Positions 9,188 through 17,816 of a DNA stretch of 64,000 nucleotides are shown piece by piece (positions within the stretch are counted from its first letter, which is position 1; each line of letters opens with the position of its first letter). A program made the position numbers and the translations under genes. This stretch comes from Aldehydirespirator sp965200005 (GTDB lineage: Bacteria > Actinomycetota > Acidimicrobiia > Acidimicrobiales > Aldehydirespiratoraceae). The stretch is from contig OZ241331.1 of NCBI GenBank assembly GCA_965200005.1, positions 2,666,001-2,730,000 of the forward strand, written 5' to 3'. Under the pieces are notes generated by a model. That model was not told where the DNA came from and searched no databases. It worked only from the letters and a program-made list of their open reading frames with translations.

Positions 9188-9747
9188 CACCGCGGCGTGT
9201 GATCGTCGCACCCCGTGAGTTACACGACCTCGTGTACCGCTCCTGCCGGGTTGCGCACTGTGATGCGGGTACTGCAGAACTCATAGCCGAGAACGTCACC
9301 TTCTCCGAGATTGTGCATGGTTCTTCTGTCGCTGTGTTCTGCAAGGCGGTCGACGACCTTGCGTCGCAGACGCCGATCTGGGGATTGGCGCTTGACGAGA
9401 TCTCATGTGCCGAGGTCGAGACTCGCTTGAGAGGAAAGTCGACAGCCAAGTTCAACCACAATGTGCCGCTAGCAGCGATCGCGCTCTATTTGCATCAAAG
9501 CGCAACTCGAGGTGCCGTTGCTCTCGAACCCTCTATGCCCGACTCAGGATCCCGACCGATCTCAGTAGTACGAATGGTTTCCGGAAGTCTCGGTAAAGAT
9601 CAAACCGACTTCATTGAACGTCGCCTCACAGATGCCCACCAGCTCGGTGTGAAACTGCCGCTCAGAGACTTCCGACGCCTAGAACAATCCGCAGCCCCGT
9701 TCTTAGTCTCAGAGCCCCTACTCGACGCCATCGAAGAAGCGCAATGA
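9184..9747 (+). CDS. Unknown 187-aa protein at the end of the betaine/dipeptidase unit
   Basis: The gene starts in an ATGA overlap with the dipeptidase gene, so it is co-translated with it. The product begins with a short helical segment containing a conserved-looking arginine/cysteine pair (YRSCRVAHCDAGTAELIAENV) and has no signal peptide or membrane helix. It may belong to the small uncharacterised families (DUF3726-like) that accompany such dipeptidase/unknown pairs in betaine gene clusters, but I cannot confirm that from the sequence. It converges on the DUF4268 gene with 25 bp between stops. Confidence 0.65.
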   Translation: MTPRRVIVAPRELHDLVYRSCRVAHCDAGTAELIAENVTFSEIVHGSSVAVFCKAVDDLASQTPIWGLALDEISCAEVETRLRGKSTAKFNHNVPLAAIALYLHQSATRGAVALEPSMPDSGSRPISVVRMVSGSLGKDQTDFIERRLTDAHQLGVKLPLRDFRRLEQSAAPFLVSEPLLDAIEEAQ

Positions 9748-9772
9748 ATCCGTCACGCACACATGATTTGAT

Positions 9773-10777
9773 CTAGGCCTCTTCGGCTTCGCTCTCCCAG
9801 AGATCGGCGTCAAGTTCTTGAACCAGTGGAACGAATACACGTACAAAGTCAAGAAATTTCAGTGTGAGCCATGAAGTTAACACAGCATGAGTTTGCGTTT
9901 CCTTTATCTTCCCGTCTTGACTCACACTAATTCGACATGCTTTGCGACCGCGCATCTCATGCCATTTCGTCTGCGTGGCTAATCCTTCCTCAATCGCATC
10001 CTTATGCAAAGACAGCGCATCTAGGATCGCCTTGTTCGAGTCTTCACTAGCAGTATCAATGTAAACCTGACAAGCAAACTTACCCTGAGTGAAGAAGCCA
10101 CCGCGAATCACTATGCCTTTGCGGATGTACTTGAGGCGCATATGCGAGTGCGTTCCTGGACTTCGAACCTTAGTGTTCCCGGGATGTTTGGCATGTAGTG
10201 ACTTAAGGAATCCAGTCCAGAAGGAGTGATAGGCAGCCTGAGAGGGGGTTAAGTCTGCCTTAGGTCCCTGTTGAATCAGAGACTTCCAGTTGTCTGGTTC
10301 ACACATCACTCTGAAGATCGGAGCGAGAGCAGAATCACCAATTCTGCCGACGGCAACTTCTACTCCGAAGAACCTTGTCTCGTCATCTGAAATAGAGTTC
10401 AAGAAGTCAAGAGCCTTGCGGTGTTCATCTCTGAATTCAGGGGAAACCCAAATGATGGTCTTCGAATCAGTCCCTGCAGCGTAGGTCAAGAGCTGACCTA
10501 GGTGCTGATTGTCCGTCACCTCAAGTTGGTTCTCGACGATCAGTGGACACTGATGCGTTTCGTCACTACCAAATAGGTCGACTGAATAGGCCCCAACTGG
10601 CCGCTCTCGCTCTTCAAGTACGACATCAATGCCGAGAACTTCACCCAGATAGTCTTCGTTGTCCAGCAGCCACGGAGTGAAATCGGCGGCCTCATCAGGC
10701 CAAACTTGCCTCGGATCAACTAACTCGAGGCGGCCGAGCGAGATTGGGGAGTCGCTTTCAGACGGTTCAATGCTCAC
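9773..10777 (-). CDS. DUF4268 protein with PD-(D/E)XK nuclease-like N-terminal region
   Basis: The 334-residue product has an N-terminal region typical of DUF4268 proteins: EERERPVGAYSVDLFGSDE then PLIVENQLEVTDNQHLGQL and a TYAAGTDSKTIIWVSPEF strand. The D...ENQ arrangement resembles a PD-(D/E)XK nuclease core with Q in place of the usual lysine. A DUF4268 domain follows (about 190-320: SFWTGFLKSL). Such genes are often accessory or defence-associated. Oddly, its GTG start (10777) is the base next to the CCA end of tRNA-Pro on the same strand, and no ribosome site is possible except within the tRNA. The coding region is more AT-rich than its neighbours, suggesting acquisition at the tRNA gene. 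Confidence 0.85.
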   Translation of the reverse strand: MSIEPSESDSPISLGRLELVDPRQVWPDEAADFTPWLLDNEDYLGEVLGIDVVLEERERPVGAYSVDLFGSDETHQCPLIVENQLEVTDNQHLGQLLTYAAGTDSKTIIWVSPEFRDEHRKALDFLNSISDDETRFFGVEVAVGRIGDSALAPIFRVMCEPDNWKSLIQQGPKADLTPSQAAYHSFWTGFLKSLHAKHPGNTKVRSPGTHSHMRLKYIRKGIVIRGGFFTQGKFACQVYIDTASEDSNKAILDALSLHKDAIEEGLATQTKWHEMRGRKACRISVSQDGKIKETQTHAVLTSWLTLKFLDFVRVFVPLVQELDADLWESEAEEA

Positions 10778-10855
10778 TGGTCGGGCTGGGGAGATTTGAA
10801 CTCCCGACCTTCGGTCCCCCAGACCGACGCGCTAACCAAGCTGCGCCACAGCCCG
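10778..10855 (-). tRNA. tRNA-Pro (anticodon GGG)
   Basis: Read on the minus strand, a 7-bp acceptor stem CGGGCTG/CAGCCCG, a D-arm, anticodon stem TCGGT/ACCGA with loop CTGGGGG (anticodon GGG), a T-arm GGGAG-TTCAAAT-CTCCC, discriminator A and an encoded CCA are all present. The length is 78 nt including CCA. The DUF4268 gene begins immediately after the CCA. Confidence 0.95.
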
Positions 10856-10884
10856 TACGCGGTGGATGCTAGCAGCCACTGCTG

Positions 10885-11154
10885 CTACGAGAACCAGGTG
10901 ACAGTTAGTAGCAGCGCGATCCCCTGAATCGCTCGCCAACCCAAGTAAACGCCTGCAGCGATAAGCAACAACCAGAAGTGCCACGGGACCCGATCGACAT
11001 GGTCGCTCGCACCCGTAACGACTTGCGGAGACCCGGGGGTGGCTGAGTCACCAGAGTCGCTGACCTCAACCTGCTCTCCACATGATGGGCAACGCTGCTC
11101 AAGTTTGAGAGTGGCGGGAGTCAGATATCGCTCACACGACTCACACCACGGCAT
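10885..11154 (-). CDS. Small zinc-ribbon membrane protein
   Basis: The 89-residue product has an N-terminal zinc ribbon with two CxxC pairs (CESC at 4-7 and CPSC at about 22-25), a polar linker, and one or two C-terminal membrane helices starting near WHFWLLLIAAGVYLGW. It is likely a membrane-anchored protein with a cytoplasmic metal-binding knuckle. It lies 12 bp downstream of the SpoIIE-type phosphatase gene and is probably co-transcribed with it. No specific function is recognised. Confidence 0.75.
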   Translation of the reverse strand: MPWCESCERYLTPATLKLEQRCPSCGEQVEVSDSGDSATPGSPQVVTGASDHVDRVPWHFWLLLIAAGVYLGWRAIQGIALLLTVTWFS

Positions 11155-11166
11155 TGTCAGTCGCGG

Positions 11167-12252
11167 TCAATCGCGCCGGATCGCCAGAATTGCCGTGTCG
11201 TCCGCTATCGAACCGCCCGCAAAGTCCTTGGCATCGTCAAGCAGCGACTTGCACAACACATCCGGAGCAGCGTCCAGGTTGCGCTCAACAGCTCGCACAA
11301 TGCGGTTCTCGCCAAACAATTGCCGACCCGAGCGAGCCTCTGACAAACCGTCCGTATACATCACCACCAGATCGGCCGGGTGAAGTTCAATCTCACGAGA
11401 GAAGTAGCTAGCACGTGGATCGAGCATCAACAGTGGACCGGTAGAGCGCAACGGCGCGACACCCTCCTCATGAAACACGAACGCAGCTGGGTGCCCCGCC
11501 GACGCGTAACGCAACGTGCCGGCTTCCGTGTCAAACACAACTACACAAACCGAGATGAACTCCTCGTTGCGATCACCGGTCGCGAGCTGAGCATTGATCT
11601 CCTCAAATGCTTGAGCAGGGTCACGGAACTGCTGCAGAAAGACCCGCAGCAAGTACTTCGCTTGAAATGCTGTGATTGATGACTCAATTCCGTGACCGGC
11701 AACGTCGCCGATCACCGCAGCCACCCGATAACGGCTCACCCTATGCACATCGAAGAAGTCCCCGGCCATCAGACCGGTACCCGCCTGATACACACGGCCA
11801 ATCTCAAAGCCAGTGAAATCAGGCAGTTCCTCGGGTGCGAGGCGTGCCGCCCATGCCTTCGGAGCCAACTGCTCTTGCTCAAGCGCCTGCTCTGCTCGAC
11901 GCTCCAATCCATACCGGCTACGTGCGAGACGTGCCTCCTGAACTGCCGTGCGGCCCCACCACACCGACGCCACCGCAGGCAACAGCAACAGCGCCATTAC
12001 CAGTTCGATCCCGTTGAAGTTGAGGCGCCCCAACGCTACGGACACAAGCGCCAGCGAGCCATAAACGGCTGCACCGTGAACCTCTTTGCGGTACGCAGAA
12101 TGTGCCAGTGCTAAGGCATCGTTGCGACCGCTATCTCGCTCTGGCTCCCCCTCGATCCAGCGCCACATCCGCAACTGGTGGCGCGCCGACCGAACATAGA
12201 AGGCCGCAGTAACTGCAAAACAGAGCGCAAGAAAGTCAAGGACGAACGCCAT
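11167..12252 (-). CDS. Membrane-anchored SpoIIE/RsbU-type PP2C serine phosphatase
   Basis: The 361-residue product has two or three N-terminal membrane helices (about 5-25 and 65-105), a linker helix, then a SpoIIE-like PP2C domain from about residue 145. Metal-binding motifs visible are GDFFDV (about 175), AAVIGDVAGHGIESS (about 192-206), LRYASAGHPAAFV and VVMYTDGLSEAR (about 300). Enzymes of this type dephosphorylate anti-anti-sigma factors in partner-switching stress control. No kinase or anti-sigma factor gene is adjacent, so the partner is unknown. The 89-aa zinc-ribbon gene follows in the same direction. Confidence 0.92.
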   Translation of the reverse strand: MAFVLDFLALCFAVTAAFYVRSARHQLRMWRWIEGEPERDSGRNDALALAHSAYRKEVHGAAVYGSLALVSVALGRLNFNGIELVMALLLLPAVASVWWGRTAVQEARLARSRYGLERRAEQALEQEQLAPKAWAARLAPEELPDFTGFEIGRVYQAGTGLMAGDFFDVHRVSRYRVAAVIGDVAGHGIESSITAFQAKYLLRVFLQQFRDPAQAFEEINAQLATGDRNEEFISVCVVVFDTEAGTLRYASAGHPAAFVFHEEGVAPLRSTGPLLMLDPRASYFSREIELHPADLVVMYTDGLSEARSGRQLFGENRIVRAVERNLDAAPDVLCKSLLDDAKDFAGGSIADDTAILAIRRD

Positions 12253-12300
12253 CCGAGCCCTCCAAGCACCTCGCCGCCTCCTAGCAACTGATAGTACCCC

Positions 12301-13629
12301 TCAGTCACCGCGGCGGCGGACCCGGAGCTTCAGGGCCGTATTAGCGAGATCGAAATCCTCCCGCAAGCGCCGCTCGATATAGCGCAGGTAGGTGCGTGGC
12401 AAGGTTCGATTCACAAACAGCGTAAATGTCGGAGGGTTCGTCGCCCCCTGGGTTGCGTACAAAATGCGGGCACCGTGAGGTGCGGGCTGAGCGGCCTGGG
12501 CAGCACGTACCGAGTAGTTGACGAGACGCGTGGAGATGCGAGTTCGGTACGCCTCGGTGGTGCGCCGCAAAGCAGGCCACAAGCGACCGACACCGCTACC
12601 GCTCAACGCCGACGTACGTAGCACACCAATGTCACCTAGGAACCCCAGCCTGTGACGAGCCTGGGCGCCAACGGCTAGCCGACGCTCGGTGTTGAGCAGG
12701 TCCCACTTGTTCAGCAACACCACGATCGGACAGCCGGCAGCATCAACACGTTCTGCTAGCCGCTGATCCTGATGGGTCACCCCCACTGACGCGTCCACCA
12801 CGAGCAGTGCGACATCGGCGTGGTCAACCGCGTTGAGAGCTCGCAGCAATGAGAAGTACTCAGTGCCGGAGTTAATGCGGCCACGGCGTCGCATTCCCGC
12901 CGTGTCGATGAAACGCAACCTGCCGTCGGGTGTCTCCACGATGGTGTCGATCGAGTCGCGGGTCGTGCCGGGCATGTCGTGAACGATCGAGCGTTCCTCA
13001 CCGATCAGTCGATTAAACAAGGTGGACTTACCGGCGTTTGGTCGACCCACCAGAACCACGGAGAGATCCGCTGCGTCGCCGCTCGCAGGACTTAACGCCG
13101 AATGACGGTGCGCAGTGTTGGGGTGTTCGGGGTTCTGAGTCTCAAGGGCTGCCACGAGAGCGTCGAGCAGATCGCCTGTTCCATGTCCATGCATTGCGCT
13201 CACGCAGTGCGGATCTCCGAAGCCCAGCCCTAGCAGCGTCCAAGTGTCGTACTCCAGGCGCGAGTGATCAACCTTGTTCGCAACAACCAGCACGGGAGCC
13301 TGGGTGTGGCGCAACATCCGTGCCACGTCCTCGTCATCAGCGGTCAAGCCAACAGCTGCGTCGACCACGAACAAGACCGCATCGGCTTCGGCAACAGCGC
13401 GCTCCGATTGCTCCGTAACCTTGGAATCCAAGGCGTCGACCGAGGTGCTCCAGCCGCCGGTGTCAACAAGCGTGAACGGTCTGCCCTGCCACTCAGCGGC
13501 AACAGTCTTGCGATCACGGGTAACGCCAGGTCGTTCCTCAACGATCGCTTCACGACGACCGATTATCCGGTTCACCAGGGTCGACTTGCCGACATTTGGC
13601 CGCCCAACGACGGCTACCACGGCGCTCAC
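12301..13629 (-). CDS. der: Ribosome biogenesis GTPase Der (EngA)
   Basis: Two consecutive GTPase domains are evident in 442 residues: G1 motifs GRPNVGKST (about 8-16) and GRPNAGKST (about 198-206), DTGGW and DTAGMRRRG switch regions, NKVD and NKWD G4 motifs, and a C-terminal KH-like domain (from about 360). Der is an essential GTPase acting in 50S subunit assembly. The start is GTG 13629 (SAVVAVVGRPNVG). It follows the VOC-domain gene on the same strand with a 30-bp gap. Confidence 0.97.
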   Translation of the reverse strand: MSAVVAVVGRPNVGKSTLVNRIIGRREAIVEERPGVTRDRKTVAAEWQGRPFTLVDTGGWSTSVDALDSKVTEQSERAVAEADAVLFVVDAAVGLTADDEDVARMLRHTQAPVLVVANKVDHSRLEYDTWTLLGLGFGDPHCVSAMHGHGTGDLLDALVAALETQNPEHPNTAHRHSALSPASGDAADLSVVLVGRPNAGKSTLFNRLIGEERSIVHDMPGTTRDSIDTIVETPDGRLRFIDTAGMRRRGRINSGTEYFSLLRALNAVDHADVALLVVDASVGVTHQDQRLAERVDAAGCPIVVLLNKWDLLNTERRLAVGAQARHRLGFLGDIGVLRTSALSGSGVGRLWPALRRTTEAYRTRISTRLVNYSVRAAQAAQPAPHGARILYATQGATNPPTFTLFVNRTLPRTYLRYIERRLREDFDLANTALKLRVRRRGD

Positions 13630-13659
13630 TTCCGCATCGATTGTTGATTGCTGTGTGAG

Positions 13660-14406
13660 TTAGAGGGGGCTGCCGAACCGAACGAGGTTGCCGTCGGGGT
13701 CGACATGGGTGCCTTCTCGCAACCCGTATTCGGTATCGAAAGGAGCGAACAGTCGTCCGTCGATCTCCGCGAGTCGCCAGGTGGCGTAGAGGGCGTCGGC
13801 ATCGTCGACGTAGAGGTAGTAGACGCTGGTGTTGGTTGCGGCGTCGAGGTCGCGTATCTGGGAGAGGTGCAGTTCGATGCTGTTGCGGACAGCGAACGCA
13901 TAGGGCGCGTCGCCCTCGTAGGCCTGCACATCGAAGCCCAACTTCCGGTAGTGGTCTATGGCTCGGCTTATGTCGCTGACCGGCAGCACAGGCGAGCACC
14001 CTTTCGCTCGCCAGAGCCGGGCTGCGGCTTGGGCCAAGTCACCGACCGGCCGCACAGTGCGTGCGCTCTCGCTGTTAGTGGCGTGGACGATCTCGGCGAT
14101 GCGCCCGCTACGAAGGAAGACCGCGTGAACGATCGTGAAGTCTTCGTCGCCGATCCGGAACTCGACCACGATGCGGTCGCCGACCACCTCGACATCGAGG
14201 TCTCGAATGTCTGCACCTGCGTTGACGGTTGCCGAGACGAACTCAAGGACGGCTTCGGCACCAGCGCACTCGCCCCACGTCACCGAGGGGTCGAGCAGGT
14301 CGGCAAGACCGGAAGCGACATCGCCACTCAATGCGGCTCGGATCACATCAGCTGCCTGATCGAGCTCGTTCGCCGTTGCGCTAGCGGTTTCGTTGTCGGC
14401 ATCCAT
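13660..14406 (-). CDS. Two-domain protein: SnoaL-like fold plus VOC (glyoxalase/bleomycin-resistance-like) domain
   Basis: From ATG 14406 (MDADNE) the product is 248 residues. Residues about 5-115 look like a SnoaL/NTF2-like barrel (nuclear transport factor type, with DLLDPSVTWGECAGAEAVLEF). Residues about 130-245 are a VOC domain: VLPVSDISRAIDHYRKLGF, ELHLSQIRD, YLYVDDADALYATW and a terminal REGTHVDPDGNLVRFG. The frame is open to 14532, but the added N-terminus is unlike any protein. VOC proteins of this kind bind drugs or act on small substrates; no catalytic role can be assigned. Confidence 0.8.
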   Translation of the reverse strand: MDADNETASATANELDQAADVIRAALSGDVASGLADLLDPSVTWGECAGAEAVLEFVSATVNAGADIRDLDVEVVGDRIVVEFRIGDEDFTIVHAVFLRSGRIAEIVHATNSESARTVRPVGDLAQAAARLWRAKGCSPVLPVSDISRAIDHYRKLGFDVQAYEGDAPYAFAVRNSIELHLSQIRDLDAATNTSVYYLYVDDADALYATWRLAEIDGRLFAPFDTEYGLREGTHVDPDGNLVRFGSPL

Positions 14407-14647
14407 GACCGGAAGAGTAGAGGCCCGCCCACCGAAGCAGTACCGACGACACGAACGCATCGACCACCTCATATCCGCCAACTGCAAGCACCGACATTCA
14501 CACATCCGACCGACACTCAATCTTTGGAACATGCTTAGCGTGTGAGATCATGATGTTCTATGTAGCGTCACTGTTCACACAGCAATGTGCTCGGCTTGAA
14601 CTCGAGCTCTCTAAATCGTCTATCGACAGCTGAACTAGGAGCACTTG

Positions 14648-15778
14648 ATGGCGGCCGTAACGGTGACTCGTGCTGGTGATCAACTGATTGCAGTCAAGAG
14701 CGCCAACCCAGATTGAAGCGATGAGATCGAACGCGAGGCGGTGCTTGTTGAACGACTCGCACATCCCGGTGTTGTGCGATTCATTGAACTCGTTGACACC
14801 GACGAAGGTGGCAAGGCACTTCACACAGAGTTCGTCAGTTCCGACACATGGGCAACGAGACCGATCACCGACCCTGCAAAACGTGCCAAAGCGATGGCGG
14901 CGCTAGCAGGAATCGTCGCTGACCTGCACGATCGGGGTGTTGCACACCGTCGGCTTGTAGCGAGCCATGTGTTGCATGGCGATGAGGACGATCCGGTACT
15001 TTGCAGCTTTTCGCGAGCCGCAGATGCGGACGAGGTCAACAAGCATGTTGACCTCATCGGCCTAGCCGAGTTGTGCCATGACACGAGTTTGCCGCGAGGG
15101 GCAATCGAGTCCAAGCTCGAAGCGCTTGCTGAGAGTGCTCGTTCGGGCGAGATCAGTGCACGAGACCTCAAGCGTCAACTTGATGCCATCCAAGCGAATC
15201 GAAGCAGTCGCACGGAGCGGAGGCCCAACAACAGACCCCCGCCACTACCCAAAGCGCCACGTCGCAAGCCGCGGTTGCTGCTAGTGGCTCCGGCGGCAGT
15301 CGGTGTACTAGCTGTGGTCTTGGCTGTTGGCTGGTGGCTCGGCAGAGATCATCTGCCTACTGATGGCAACCCAGAGTCCAACCAGACGGCAGTTAGCCAG
15401 TCGACGTCAACTCCTGGACTCGGTGACCAACAGTCGGGAGGTGCCTCAAACCATCAACCAGCGCAAGGCGCCACCTCCAGCGGGACGGTCGTTGAACACA
15501 ACGGCAACGTCTACAGCATTGGCGGATCCGGAGACCGAGTCGTGGTCGGTGACTGGAACTGTGACAGCCAACCAACTCCGGCGCTGCTACGACCCAGCAC
15601 CGGTGAGGTAGTCATCTTTGAGTCGTGGCCCGAACGCGGCGAGACACTGGCGATGCCGGTGCTGTCGAAGGTCCCGGAGGCGTTTGAGATCGAAGTCTTG
15701 AATGGCGGATCCTGTGACCTTCTAAGGGTTCGCACGCCAGGAGGTGATCGCTTGCTCGATCCGAAGCGTTCCGGCTGA
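14648..15778 (+). pseudogene. Membrane pseudokinase interrupted by an in-frame TGA
   Basis: ATG 14648 follows a good ribosome site (AGGAG at 14637) and encodes a kinase-like N-lobe start with the beta-3 lysine (LIAVKSANPD). Codon 23 (14714-14716) is TGA. The same frame continues directly with SDEIEREAVLVERLAHPGVV, the expected alpha-C helix region, and runs to 15778. The C-lobe has HRRLVASHVL where an HRD loop would be, and no DFG motif or glycine loop, so it is a pseudokinase. One membrane helix (LLLVAPAAVGVLAVVLAVGW) leads to an external domain with VYSIGG...VVVGDWNCDSQPTPALL repeats resembling FG-GAP-like blades. The stop may be a mutation (CGA or GGA to TGA), a sequencing error, or recoding; translation could restart at GTG 14741. 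Confidence 0.75.
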
Positions 15779-15876
15779 TTCTGCCGATGTCTCCAACGGT
15801 CCGTCCGGCAGCCTGGGCGCGCAACCCGGATTCGTTTGCTCGCTAATCCGCCGACGACGTCACACGAGTCGGCGCT

Positions 15877-16581
15877 TTAGCGGTGCTGCGTGGGAGCCGG
15901 TAGGCAACCTGAGCGGCGAGCCGTTAGCAAAGTCGCGACTGCGATTGCCGCTGTTTCGGCTCGCAGGATGTTGGGACCAAGTCCGACATGTTCAGGCACC
16001 AGCGACATCTCAGAGTCAACCCATCCGCCTTCCGGGCCGACCAGAACGAAGTTCACTTCTGCACCTAGACGCCGACCGCTAGAAGCAGCCAAAGCTGCAC
16101 CTCGACCAGCCAAGTCCTCCAGATCAACGACCAGTTCAATAGCGGGCAGCCATGAACGCCGACACTGCATTACGGCCTCTCGAGCCACCCGGCGCCAGCG
16201 CTGGCCCACTCGCTGAGCCCGGGATCCGTTGAGTCGCACCACCGATCGCTCTGCGACAAATGGCACGATGCGGTCAACACCAAGTTCTGTTAACTGTCGG
16301 ACTACACGATCGCTGCGGCCACCCTTGAGCACTGCGAACCCGACTGCCACCTCCGGCTCGGGACGCGGCTCGAACACGATCTCACCGACGACTTCCAGCG
16401 GTGAACCCATGACGCACTGCCGCCAGCGTCCGGCTCCGTCCCCCACAGTGAGAGCATCGCCATGGCGCACCCGCAAGACCCGTTCAAAGTGGTGACGCTC
16501 CCTCTCTTCAAGCACCGGAGTCTCGACATCAGCAACCAGAGCGTGAGGGCTAACTCGAGGTCGACCCGATACATCAGCCAC
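15877..16581 (-). CDS. rsmE: 16S rRNA m3U1498 methyltransferase RsmE
   Basis: The 234-residue product has an N-terminal PUA-like region (HHFERVLRVRHGDALTVGDG) and a SPOUT methyltransferase C-terminus with the diagnostic VLVGPEGGW (about 180) and LGPNILRAETAAI (about 203) that form the knotted SAM site. It methylates U1498 in 16S rRNA. It is the last gene of the hrcA-dnaJ-rsmE cluster, a common actinobacterial order. Confidence 0.96.
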   Translation of the reverse strand: MADVSGRPRVSPHALVADVETPVLEERERHHFERVLRVRHGDALTVGDGAGRWRQCVMGSPLEVVGEIVFEPRPEPEVAVGFAVLKGGRSDRVVRQLTELGVDRIVPFVAERSVVRLNGSRAQRVGQRWRRVAREAVMQCRRSWLPAIELVVDLEDLAGRGAALAASSGRRLGAEVNFVLVGPEGGWVDSEMSLVPEHVGLGPNILRAETAAIAVATLLTARRSGCLPAPTQHR

Positions 16582-16653
16582 GTCTGGCCTCTGAGATGGA
16601 TGCGAATCAGCGAATTAGCGAGTCGGCGAGGCAGGCGCGTCAGGCGACCCGGC

Positions 16654-17769
16654 TCACCGGAACGCAGTACGCAGACGTCCGAGCAGTCCTTCGCTCTTAG
16701 GTGTCACATCCTCGCCTCTCATCTCGGCAAGTTTGCGCAACAGATCTTCCTGTTCATCATCCAAGTCATCAGGAACGTCCACGACTATCTGGATCAACAG
16801 ATCACCCCGACCTGAACGCCGCAAATGCGGTACTCCCCTGCCCCTCAAGCGCATCACGGTGCCGGTCTCGGTGCCGCGATTGATCGTCAAGCGTTCGGTG
16901 CCGTCCAGCGTCTCGTAATCCAACTTGGCACCAAGAGCGGCTTGAGTCACCGGGATATGCATCTCATGAACCAGGTCGATGCCCTCACGGCGGAACTTCG
17001 GGTGAGGGCGAACGTGTGTCTGCACGAACAGGTCACCGTGAGGGCCACCCCTCGGGCCGGCCGCTCCACGCCCGCTCAAGCGCAGCGTCGTGCCGTCATC
17101 AACACCTGCTGGAACCTTCACGCTGTAGGAGCGCTCCTCAAGCGTGCGGCCATGACCATCACAGCTGGGACACACATGATCGATCACCTCGCCTAAACCA
17201 GCGCAACGATCACATGCCGCGGTCGTAACCAACTGACCCAGCAACGACGATCGCACCCGCTGCACCTGACCAGTACCCGAGCACTCGCTACAACGCCGCG
17301 CCGATGTCCCAACTTCAGCACCACCGCCGTCACAGTCAGAGCAACGCACCGCAGTGCGCACGGTCACCTCACGGTCAACCCCAAACACCACGTCATGCAG
17401 ATCAAGGTCGATCTGGGTTTGCAGATCCTCCCCGGCTGGCGGGCCCTGCTGGCGAATACCACCACCGGCGCCAAACGGCGATCCCTCGCCAAAGAAAGCA
17501 TCAAAGAGGCTGCCTAGACCCCCACCGAAGGGATCCGACATACGGGCTGCGTTCGGATCATCCGTGCCAAACCGGTCATATAGCGACCGACGCTCGTCGT
17601 TAGACAGCACCTCATAAGCAGCGCTGACCTCTTTGAAGCGTGACTCGGCGCTGGGATCACCCGGGTTCGCGTCGGGATGATACTTGCGAGCCATCTTGCG
17701 GTAGGCCCGCTTGATCTCGTCTCCGGTGGCGTCACGCTCTACACCAAGGGTCTCGTAATGATCTGCCAC
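16654..17769 (-). CDS. dnaJ: Chaperone DnaJ
   Basis: The 371-residue product has the type I DnaJ layout: J domain (about 1-68) with the HPD motif in YHPDANPG, a Gly/Phe-rich stretch (about 75-110), four CxxCxGxG-type zinc repeats (CSDCDGGG, CSECSGTG, CDRCAGLG, CPSCDGHG, about 143-208), and the C-terminal substrate-binding and dimerisation domain. It stimulates the DnaK ATPase. It sits 48 bp downstream of hrcA, so heat-shock co-regulation is likely, although no CIRCE element is present in the window. Confidence 0.97.
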   Translation of the reverse strand: MADHYETLGVERDATGDEIKRAYRKMARKYHPDANPGDPSAESRFKEVSAAYEVLSNDERRSLYDRFGTDDPNAARMSDPFGGGLGSLFDAFFGEGSPFGAGGGIRQQGPPAGEDLQTQIDLDLHDVVFGVDREVTVRTAVRCSDCDGGGAEVGTSARRCSECSGTGQVQRVRSSLLGQLVTTAACDRCAGLGEVIDHVCPSCDGHGRTLEERSYSVKVPAGVDDGTTLRLSGRGAAGPRGGPHGDLFVQTHVRPHPKFRREGIDLVHEMHIPVTQAALGAKLDYETLDGTERLTINRGTETGTVMRLRGRGVPHLRRSGRGDLLIQIVVDVPDDLDDEQEDLLRKLAEMRGEDVTPKSEGLLGRLRTAFR

Positions 17770-17816
17770 GTAAGCGCCTATTCCAGGGGATTCTTCAATT
17801 GGGGATCAACGAGGGG

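Noticed and set aside
14714..14716. Selenocysteine or tryptophan recoding at the TGA in the pseudokinase
   Set aside because: No selenoprotein-type context or stem-loop was recognised, no other recoded gene is seen, and TGA is used as a normal stop throughout the window.
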